From assembly GCF_001713375.1 (NCBI RefSeq), contig NZ_CP016449.1, positions 4,445,501 to 4,509,500 on the forward strand: a DNA stretch of 64,000 nucleotides, written 5' to 3'. Source of the DNA: Hydrogenophaga sp. RAC07. Its GTDB lineage: Bacteria > Pseudomonadota > Gammaproteobacteria > Burkholderiales > Burkholderiaceae_C. Position numbers and translations under genes: made by a program. The notes below the pieces were generated by a model. That model did not search any database. It was not told the DNA's origin and saw nothing but the letters and a program-made list of their open reading frames with translations. Of this stretch, positions 1 through 6,083 are shown one piece after another. How positions within the stretch are numbered: the first letter of the stretch is position 1; each line of letters starts with the position of its first letter.

Positions 1-762
1 GGCGATGTTGTCGGTGATCTTCTGCACGTACTGGCGCGCGCCGCCTTCCACCGTGTACCACTGCGGGCGGTTGGTCACCTGGATCAGGCCGTGGTTGTGG
101 CAGAAGCGGACCATGGTGGCCACCGGGAAGGCCAGCATCTGGTCGGTCGGGCAGCTCCAGATGCAACCCATCATGGGCAGGAAGTACCAGTCGCGGAATT
201 CGTCGGAGAAGCGTTGCGCCTTGAGAAAGTCACCCAGCGGTTGCAACAGCGGGCTGTTCTCGCGCAGGTCTTCGCCCTGCTCGGCCAGCTTCGTGGTGAC
301 GCGGTTGAAGCGCACGATGTCCGCCAGCATGCGCAGGAAGCGCGGGTTGACCAGGTTGCGGCGCTGGGCGAACACGGTGGAGAGGTTGCAGCCGCTCCAC
401 TCCAGCGGCCCACCGCCCGGCGCGGCACCCGGTGCCTGCACCGAAAACGACATGTCGGACTTGGCAATGGGCACACCGAGTTGCGCAAACAAGGCCAGCA
501 GGTTGGGGTAGGTGCGTTCGTTGAGCACCAGAAAACCGGTGTCCACACCAAAGGTGGTGGCCACGCCTTGCGCGTTCGGCAAGGTCATGTCGACCGTGTG
601 CGTGTGGCCGCCGAAGTAGTCGCCCGCTTCAAAGAGCGTGATGTCGGCCAGGCCCTGCAGGGCGTGGGCGGCGGCCAGGCCCGAGATGCCGGAGCCGACG
701 ATGGCCACGCGTGGTGTGCGGTTGGCGCTGAGGTGCGGGGTGCTGGGGAGGTCCGTGAACAT
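1..762 (-). CDS. NAD(P)/FAD-dependent oxidoreductase, COG2907-like (C-terminus cut by window edge)
   Basis: The first 254 residues of a flavoprotein are visible; the C-terminus lies outside the window. After a short leader comes a Rossmann dinucleotide-binding motif, VAIVGSGISGLAAAHAL (GxGxxG at residues 23-28), followed by an FAD-contact segment with GGHTHTVD, typical of the amine-oxidase/phytoene-desaturase-like COG2907 family. The start is the ATG whose complement is at 760-762; no better upstream start is seen. In other proteobacteria these proteins sit upstream of DUF1365 and cyclopropane-fatty-acid synthase genes and next to LitR-type regulators and photolyases, and here a LitR-like gene and a photolyase lie within 4 kb. 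A role in light- or singlet-oxygen-dependent fatty-acid modification is inference from that context. The substrate is not readable from the sequence. Confidence 0.85.
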   Translation of the reverse strand, partial: MFTDLPSTPHLSANRTPRVAIVGSGISGLAAAHALQGLADITLFEAGDYFGGHTHTVDMTLPNAQGVATTFGVDTGFLVLNERTYPNLLALFAQLGVPIAKSDMSFSVQAPGAAPGGGPLEWSGCNLSTVFAQRRNLVNPRFLRMLADIVRFNRVTTKLAEQGEDLRENSPLLQPLGDFLKAQRFSDEFRDWYFLPMMGCIWSCPTDQMLAFPVATMVRFCHNHGLIQVTNRPQWYTVEGGARQYVQKITDNIA

Positions 763-1080
763 CGTCGGACCTCAGTGGGAGCCAGCGGTGCTGGTCGGGA
801 TACAAAAGCCTGCGAAGCGCCCCGAAACGAACAAGGGAGGGAGGGAGGAGGAGGAGAAGCGCCTCGGGATTTCAGCCCGATCACAAGGACCGGACAGGCT
901 TCGCAGTGCAAAAACAAATTCGGGGGCCGGCGTTGAAACCGGCCCGACCACTGAGAGAAAAACACGCTCGAAAAAGTTCCGGACGGGTGCTCGGGGGCTG
1001 GGATTCCGGTCGGACAGGGGGGTGTGCATGGGGATCAAAGTGGTCAAAATAGACTAAACGGTTTTATTGTGACTGATCAG
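763..1080. other. 318-base gene-free stretch upstream of the FAD oxidoreductase
   Basis: No convincing gene is present. It should hold the promoter of the minus-strand oxidoreductase. Visible features are a purine-rich run at about 834-858 (repeated GGGA then GGA units, G-rich on the plus strand) and, at the far end, the palindrome described separately. Open frames through here are short and have no family features. No strong sigma-70 match was found. Confidence 0.5.
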
Positions 1081-1084
1081 TCAC
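1069..1084. promoter_or_regulatory. 16-bp perfect palindrome, possible repressor operator
   Basis: GTGACTGATCAGTCAC reads identically on both strands. It overlaps the stop codon of the glutathione peroxidase gene and lies about 310 bases upstream of the minus-strand FAD oxidoreductase start, where an operator for that gene could sit. The TGAC...GTCA form resembles many TetR-family operators; this is resemblance only. It could equally be part of a weak terminator for the peroxidase gene, but no T-run follows. Confidence 0.4.
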
Positions 1085-1707
1085 GATTTGGTCGACAGAA
1101 ATCGTTCGATATCCTTCACAAATGAAGGGTTTTTCGGATCGAGGGTGCTCGGGTAGCTGCGCACGGTCTGCCCGTCGCGCCCGATCAGGTACTTGTGGAA
1201 GTTCCATTGCGGGGTCTCGCCGGTCTTTTGAGCGAGCTGTTTGTAGAGTGGGTTGGCCTCGCGACCGACCACGCTGGACTTGCTGAACATCGGGAATTTC
1301 ACGCCGAAGGTGTTTTCGCAAAAGTCGGCAATCGCCTGGTTGTTGCCCGGTTCCTGGCGGCCGAAGTCGTTGGCCGGGAAGCCCAGCACCACCAGGCCTC
1401 GCGACTTGTATTGGGCATACAGCGCCTCCAGGCCTTCGTACTGGCCGGTGAAACCGCAGAAGCTGGCGGTGTTGACCACCAGCACCACCTGCCCGCTGTA
1501 CTGGCACAACGACTGGTGCTTTTCGTCCTGCAAACGATCGAACCGGTGCTGCAGCAGCGCCGGGCAGGCGGCGGTGGCTGCGGTGACCGCGGAACCAGGC
1601 GCCTGCGCCTGCACCGCCGGACCCAGCAGCGCGCTGCCGACAACCACGCAGCCGGCGGCCCATCGGGTGAAACCACGGTGATTGCCGTGGACAAGCGCTG
1701 ACTTCAT
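1081..1707 (-). CDS. Exported glutathione peroxidase family protein
   Basis: A 208-residue thiol peroxidase that reduces hydrogen peroxide or lipid hydroperoxides, probably in the periplasm. A Sec signal peptide occupies roughly residues 10-35 (hydrophobic VVVGSALLGPAVQAQA). The family signature is complete: NTASFCGFT with peroxidatic Cys84, FPANDFGRQEPG with Gln118, and WNFHKYL with Trp168/Asn169. The cysteine replaces selenocysteine, as usual in bacteria, where reduction is often by thioredoxin. The length is about 45 residues above the cytosolic family norm because of the leader. The start (complement of 1705-1707) has a GGAG-like ribosome site. The gene is divergent from the LitR-like regulator with 43 bases between starts, which suggests shared control. 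Members of this family are common in light/singlet-oxygen regulons. Confidence 0.93.
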   Translation of the reverse strand: MKSALVHGNHRGFTRWAAGCVVVGSALLGPAVQAQAPGSAVTAATAACPALLQHRFDRLQDEKHQSLCQYSGQVVLVVNTASFCGFTGQYEGLEALYAQYKSRGLVVLGFPANDFGRQEPGNNQAIADFCENTFGVKFPMFSKSSVVGREANPLYKQLAQKTGETPQWNFHKYLIGRDGQTVRSYPSTLDPKNPSFVKDIERFLSTKS

Positions 1708-1758
1708 GACAAGAACTCCATAATCTGGTGAAACATTGGATTATTTGTCCATGACAAG
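1705..1758. repeat. Direct repeat CATGACAAG covering both divergent start codons
   Basis: CATGACAAG occurs at 1705-1713 and again at 1750-1758, 45 bases apart. The first copy contains the complement of the peroxidase start codon and the second contains the regulator ATG. The right copy lies in an inverted repeat, TTGTC-CAT-GACAA (1745-1757). Such placement could make it an autoregulatory operator of the adjacent MerR regulator; this is inference, since two 9-mers in a short region may be chance. Confidence 0.35.
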
Positions 1759-2737
1759 CTCAAGCTCCGAAACCCCTGCCGGGCACACCATCGCCGACGT
1801 CGAACGCGACACCGGTCTGTCCAAAGACACGCTGCGGGTGTGGGAGCGGCGCTATGGTTTTCCCATGCCCGCGCGCGACGCCTTGGGCGAGCGGCAGTAC
1901 GACAACGAACAGCTGATCCGCCTGCGCCACATCCGCCGCCTCATCGACGCAGGCCACCGGCCCGGGGGCGTGGTGGCCTTGCCGCTGGCCGAACTCGTTG
2001 CACTGGATACGCAGCGCCCGGGCAAGCGGATTCAAGCGCGCGCGCCCGCCGCCAGCGACGTGGAGTGCCCGGCGCTGGCGCAGTGGCTGCCCATGCTGCG
2101 CCGCCAGGACGCCCACGGGTTGCGCCAGGCCCTGGCCCAGGCGCTGATGGAGCGCGGCCTGGCCCGCCTGATCACCGACTGTGTGGCGCCGCTGAACGTG
2201 CAGGTCGGCCAGGCCTGGCTGGAAGGACGGCTGGCGGTGTACGAAGAACACCTCTACACCGAGATCGTGCAGTCGGTGCTGCGCCAGGCGCTGGGCCAGC
2301 TCACGCAGGCCCGCGCACCCGCGCCGCCGCGCATTTTGCTCACCACGCTGCCGGGTGAGGTGCACGGGCTGGGCCTGCTCATGGCCGAATGTTTCATGGT
2401 GATGGAGGGCTGCCACACCATTCCGCTGGGCGTGCAGACGCCGCTGCCCGACATCGTGGCCGCCACGGCCACCAGCGGCGCGGACATCGTGGCGCTGGGC
2501 TTCACCGCCGCGCAAAACCCGCGCGAGGTGCGCGCCGCGCTCGACCAGCTGCGCGAGCGTTTGCCAGCGCGGGTTGAAATCTGGGCCGGTGGCCAGTGCC
2601 CGGCGCTGCTCAAACCGCAACGCGGCCGCGCCCCCGGTGCGGGCCCGGTGTTCTGGCCCATGGCGCGCCTGCAGGATATTCCGGTGGGCGTGGCCCGCTG
2701 GCGTGCCCAAGCCCTGGCATGGGCAAGCGCCACATGA
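1751..2737 (+). CDS. MerR-family regulator with B12-binding domain (LitR/CarH type photoreceptor)
   Basis: A 328-residue transcription factor. The N-terminus is a MerR winged helix ([20 protein letters not shown], then RRYGFP, residues about 12-85). The C-terminal half is a cobalamin-binding module with the motif EVHGLG at residues 203-208, matching the E/D-x-H-x2-G signature of adenosylcobalamin photoreceptors of the LitR/CarH class. In that class the dark B12-bound form represses and light releases it. The photolyase two genes downstream is a classical target. The longest frame opens with TTG at 1736; I prefer the ATG at 1751, which gives [11 protein letters not shown]. It is divergent from the peroxidase gene and 61 bases upstream of the DUF2256 gene. 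That this particular protein senses light is inferred from the motif and neighbours. Confidence 0.88.
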   Translation: MTSSSSETPAGHTIADVERDTGLSKDTLRVWERRYGFPMPARDALGERQYDNEQLIRLRHIRRLIDAGHRPGGVVALPLAELVALDTQRPGKRIQARAPAASDVECPALAQWLPMLRRQDAHGLRQALAQALMERGLARLITDCVAPLNVQVGQAWLEGRLAVYEEHLYTEIVQSVLRQALGQLTQARAPAPPRILLTTLPGEVHGLGLLMAECFMVMEGCHTIPLGVQTPLPDIVAATATSGADIVALGFTAAQNPREVRAALDQLRERLPARVEIWAGGQCPALLKPQRGRAPGAGPVFWPMARLQDIPVGVARWRAQALAWASAT

Positions 2738-2798
2738 GCGCAGCGCCGGGCCGTTCCCAAGCAAGCTCGCACCGCAGCCCGCAGGGCGAAGGTACCCC

Positions 2799-2957
2799 AT
2801 GAGCGGATTCAAAGGCAACAAGGCTGCTCTGCCGCAAAAACCCTGCGCCGCCTGCGGACGACCGATGACCTGGCGCAAGAAGTGGGCGCGCAGCTGGGAT
2901 CAGGTGAAGTACTGCAGCGAACGTTGCCGCGGCGAATCTCCCAAGAAATCTTCATGA
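2799..2957 (+). CDS. DUF2256 zinc-ribbon-like small protein
   Basis: A 52-residue basic protein with CAACGRP near residue 17 and KYCSERC near residue 38, i.e. two cysteine pairs suited to a zinc ribbon, plus WRKKW between them. This matches the DUF2256 family, which is repeatedly found beside photolyase/cryptochrome-related genes. Its stop codon overlaps the photolyase ATG in an ATGA, so the two are probably translationally coupled. The molecular function is unknown; a helper role in iron-sulfur photolyase assembly or DNA binding is conjecture from the linkage. Confidence 0.85.
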   Translation: MSGFKGNKAALPQKPCAACGRPMTWRKKWARSWDQVKYCSERCRGESPKKSS

Positions 2958-4531
2958 ACCGACCGACAACTTTGCCGAGGCCCTTGCGCCGGCTGGTGCT
3001 GGTGCTGGGCGACCAGCTCTGGCTGGACAACCCGGCCCTGGCCGGCTTCGACCCTGCGCAAGACGCGGTGCTCATGATCGAAGCGCCCGGCGAAGCCAGC
3101 CACGTGTGGAGCCACAATGCCCGCATCGCGTTGTTCCTCTCGGCCATGCGGCACTTCCAGCAGGTGCTGGTGCGCAAGGGCCACCCATTGCGCTACGTGA
3201 ACCTGGACGACGCCGCACTGGACCAGCCCGCCACCGCTTCGTTGGCCGCGCGGCTGCGACACGTGTTGACCGAACTCCGGCCGCAGGCCTTGTGGCTGTG
3301 CGAGGCGGGCGAGTGGCGCTTGCAGCAGGATATTGAAGCCACGGCAGCTGCCGCCGGTGTGCCCATGCGCAGCTTCGACGACACCCACTTTTTCTGCAGC
3401 CGCCAGCGCTTCGCGCGCTGGACCCAGGGCCGCAAGGAATGGCGCATGGAGTTCTTCTACCGCGAGATGCGCCGCGAGCACGGCGTGCTCATGGACGGGG
3501 GCGAGCCCGTGGGTGGGCAATGGAACTTCGACGCGGACAACCGCAAGAGCTACCCCAAACAAGGCCCGGGGCTGATCACACCACCCGCGCAGTTCGAGCC
3601 CGACGCCACCACGCGCGAGGTGATGGCACTCGTGCAGACGCGCTTCGCCGACCACCCGGGTGAACTCAAGAGCTTCGCCTGGCCCGTCACCGCCGAGCAA
3701 GCGCGTGAGGCGCTGCGGCATTTTGTCGATCAGCGTCTGGAGATGTTCGGCACCTACCAGGACGCGATGTGGACCAAGACCCCGTTCGGCTGGCATTCTC
3801 TGCTGTCGGTGGCGCTGAATCTGCACCTGATCGACCCGCGCGAGGTGGTGGCCGCAGCCGAAGCCGCGCACCGCGACCGGGGTCTGCCGCTGGCCAGTGT
3901 GGAAGGCTTCATCCGCCAGGTGCTGGGCTGGCGCGAGTTCATCCGTGGTGTGTACTGGATGGACATGCCCGGCATGAAGACCGCCAACCACTACGGCCAC
4001 ACGCGCCCGCTGCCGGCCTGGTACTGGAACGCGCAGACGCACATGGCCTGCATGAAGGACGCTGTGGGCCAGACGCTGGAACACGGTTATGCGCACCACA
4101 TCCAGCGCCTCATGCTCACCGGGCAGTTCGCGCTGCTCGCAGAAACCGATCCGCAGCAGGTGGCCGACTGGTACCTCGCGGTCTACGTGGACGCGATCGA
4201 ATGGGTCGAGCTGCCCAACGTGGCCGGCATGGCGCTCTACGCCGATGGGGGGCGCTTCACCAGCAAACCCTATGTGGCCAGCGGCCAGTACATCGACCGC
4301 ATGAGCGACCATTGCAAGGGCTGCCGCTACCAGCCGAAGCTGCGTGTGGGTGCTCAGGCTTGCCCGGTGACCACGCTCTACTGGAACTTTCTGGACCGCC
4401 ACGAGACCGAACTCGCAGCGAGCCCCCGCACCGCGCTGATGGTGAAGAACCTGCAGCGCATGGAGCCAGCCGAACGGCAAGCCGTGCGGGACCAGGCTGT
4501 GTTGACCTTGGCCCGCCTCGGCGATTTGTAA
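2954..4531 (+). CDS. Iron-sulfur bacterial cryptochrome/photolyase (FeS-BCP, (6-4) photolyase type)
   Basis: A 525-residue deoxyribodipyrimidine photolyase-related protein (COG3046). It starts with [17 protein letters not shown], the photolyase N-terminal alpha/beta domain, and ends with a helical FAD domain ([30 protein letters not shown]). Four cysteines, Cys366, Cys454, Cys457 and Cys470, have the same spacing (88, 3, 13) as the 4Fe-4S ligands of Agrobacterium PhrB (350, 438, 441, 454). The FeS-BCP group repairs (6-4) photoproducts in DNA using blue light. The ATG at 2954 overlaps the DUF2256 stop; the longer frame from 2882 just rereads that gene. Control by the upstream LitR-like regulator is likely. 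Confidence 0.95.
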   Translation: MNRPTTLPRPLRRLVLVLGDQLWLDNPALAGFDPAQDAVLMIEAPGEASHVWSHNARIALFLSAMRHFQQVLVRKGHPLRYVNLDDAALDQPATASLAARLRHVLTELRPQALWLCEAGEWRLQQDIEATAAAAGVPMRSFDDTHFFCSRQRFARWTQGRKEWRMEFFYREMRREHGVLMDGGEPVGGQWNFDADNRKSYPKQGPGLITPPAQFEPDATTREVMALVQTRFADHPGELKSFAWPVTAEQAREALRHFVDQRLEMFGTYQDAMWTKTPFGWHSLLSVALNLHLIDPREVVAAAEAAHRDRGLPLASVEGFIRQVLGWREFIRGVYWMDMPGMKTANHYGHTRPLPAWYWNAQTHMACMKDAVGQTLEHGYAHHIQRLMLTGQFALLAETDPQQVADWYLAVYVDAIEWVELPNVAGMALYADGGRFTSKPYVASGQYIDRMSDHCKGCRYQPKLRVGAQACPVTTLYWNFLDRHETELAASPRTALMVKNLQRMEPAERQAVRDQAVLTLARLGDL

Positions 4532-4581
4532 GCGCAACCGCGCTCCCCCCGCATAAAATGCGCCCGTACCGAAAGGCCACC

Positions 4582-5427
4582 ATGCTCTACCCCGAACTCT
4601 TCAAACAACTCGAATCCGTGCGCTGGGACATGGACAAGGACATTCCTTGGGACCAGTTCGACGCCAGCGCCCTGACCGACGAGCAGGCGCAGACGATCAA
4701 GATGAACGCCATCACGGAATGGGCCGCGCTGCCGGCCACCGAGATGTTCCTGCGCGACAACCGCGACGACTCCGACTTCTCGGCCTTCATGTCGATCTGG
4801 TTCTTTGAAGAACAGAAACACTCGCTGGTGCTCATGGAGTACCTGCGCCGCTTCCGCCCCGACCTCGTGCCGACCGAAAAGGAACTGCACGACATCCGCT
4901 TCGAGTTCGACCCGGCCCCGCCACTGGAAACGTTGATGCTGCATTTCTGCGGCGAAATCCGGTTGAACCACTGGTACCGCCGTGCCAGCGAATGGCACTC
5001 GGAGCCGGTCATCAAGAAGATCTACGCCACGCTGAGCCAGGACGAAGCCCGCCACGGCGGCGCCTACCTGCGCTACATGAAGCGCGCCATCGGCAAATTC
5101 GGCGACGACGCGCGTGTGGCCTTTGCCAAGGTCGGCGTGCTCATGGCGAGTGCGCGGCGCACCGCGCAAGCCCTGCACCCGACCAACCTGCACGTGAACA
5201 AGGACCTGTTCCCCAACGACACCATCCAGAGCCGCCTGCCCGACCCCGAGTGGCTGGAGCACTGGCTGGACAAACAGATCGACTTCGATGCCGTGTGGGA
5301 GAACCGCGTGGTCGAGCGCATCCTGCACAACATGAGCCTGCTCATGGAGCAAAGCTTCAAGACCGTGCAGGAGCTCAACCGCTTCCGCAAGTCGCTCACG
5401 CCGCCGGCGGTGATTGCGCCGGCCTGA
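4582..5427 (+). CDS. Ferritin-like diiron protein
   Basis: A 281-residue four-helix-bundle protein with two E-x-x-H iron motifs, EEQKH (Glu77, His80) and DEARH (Glu155, His158), and candidate bridging glutamates at residues 54 and 125. This is the ligand set of ferritin-like diiron enzymes such as acyl-ACP desaturase relatives. There is no signal peptide. It lies 50 bases after the photolyase on the same strand and is followed by a strong terminator, so it may close the light-stress operon. Whether it oxidises fatty acids, handles oxidant or acts otherwise cannot be told. The ATG at 4582 is preceded by GAAAGG; an in-frame ATG at 4558 would add eight residues. Confidence 0.85.
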   Translation: MLYPELFKQLESVRWDMDKDIPWDQFDASALTDEQAQTIKMNAITEWAALPATEMFLRDNRDDSDFSAFMSIWFFEEQKHSLVLMEYLRRFRPDLVPTEKELHDIRFEFDPAPPLETLMLHFCGEIRLNHWYRRASEWHSEPVIKKIYATLSQDEARHGGAYLRYMKRAIGKFGDDARVAFAKVGVLMASARRTAQALHPTNLHVNKDLFPNDTIQSRLPDPEWLEHWLDKQIDFDAVWENRVVERILHNMSLLMEQSFKTVQELNRFRKSLTPPAVIAPA

Positions 5428-5437
5428 AGTCCACGCG

Positions 5438-5476
5438 CCCACAAAAAAGCCGCCCCCGTGGCGGTTTTTTTGTGGG
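5438..5476. terminator. Bidirectional intrinsic terminator
   Basis: A stem built from AAAAAAGCCGCC and GGCGGTTTTTT with a five-base loop, extended by CCCAC/GTGGG outside. The T-run on either strand suits termination of the plus-strand photolyase/ferritin-like genes and of the minus-strand glnE/rhomboid genes that converge here. Confidence 0.9.
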
Positions 5477-5480
5477 CGGT

Positions 5481-6083
5481 TCAGTCGCCGCGTTTGCCTG
5501 CGTTGGCGGGCCAGCCAGCGGTCAAGAGGCCCAGCACAATGCCCCAGGTCACGCCGGCCAGGTGCGCAACCTGCACCACAAAGAGTTCGTGCGTACCGTC
5601 CCACACCACGGGCCGCTGCCAGGCCTGCTCCAGCGCCACCTTGGAGAGCACCGCCACTGCCAGCAACACACCCCAGAAGCGCGCACGCTGGATCGGCAGG
5701 CGCTCCAGCGCCAGGTGCACCGCAACCACCAGCGCGCCGGCGTGCAGCAGGCCTGAGAGACCGACGACCTGGCGCACATCGGGCCAGAGCAGCAAGGACA
5801 GTTGCACCAGCGGCCACGCCAGCAGCCAGGCCAGCGTGCAACGCGCGTCGGGCCGCACGACCCAGCCGATGGTGAGATACGCCGCCAGCACCAGCAGGTT
5901 GCCGATCAGGTGCGGGGTGCCGAGGTGCACCCAGGCGCTGGTCCACAGGGTCCAGGGGTGCCGTGTCCAGGTGTCGGCGTGCCAGGTCAGCGCGTCGGCC
6001 CAGTGACCGCCTGCCCACCACAGCACCACGCTGACCACACCGTGCACACCGCACAGCGCGAGCCAGCTGAGTGGACGGGTCAT
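5481..6083 (-). CDS. Rhomboid-family intramembrane serine protease, rhombosortase-like
   Basis: A 200-residue, multi-helix membrane protein with the rhomboid active-site set: HLIGN (His58 to Asn62), GLSG with nucleophile Ser110, and a late-helix His174 in VAHLAG. The short length and single compact core fit rhombosortases (RrtA type), which cleave proteins bearing a GlyGly-CTERM tail for release or anchoring at the surface. The ATG overlaps the glnE stop (ATGA), so translation is coupled to glnE; the longer frame to 6128 lies inside glnE. No GlyGly-CTERM substrate is visible in this window. A generic rhomboid function remains possible. Confidence 0.8.
   Translation of the reverse strand: MTRPLSWLALCGVHGVVSVVLWWAGGHWADALTWHADTWTRHPWTLWTSAWVHLGTPHLIGNLLVLAAYLTIGWVVRPDARCTLAWLLAWPLVQLSLLLWPDVRQVVGLSGLLHAGALVVAVHLALERLPIQRARFWGVLLAVAVLSKVALEQAWQRPVVWDGTHELFVVQVAHLAGVTWGIVLGLLTAGWPANAGKRGD

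Noticed and set aside
834-858. Purine-rich G-run as a G-quadruplex
   Set aside because: Only three GGG runs are followed by GG runs; a regulatory role cannot be supported from one short stretch.
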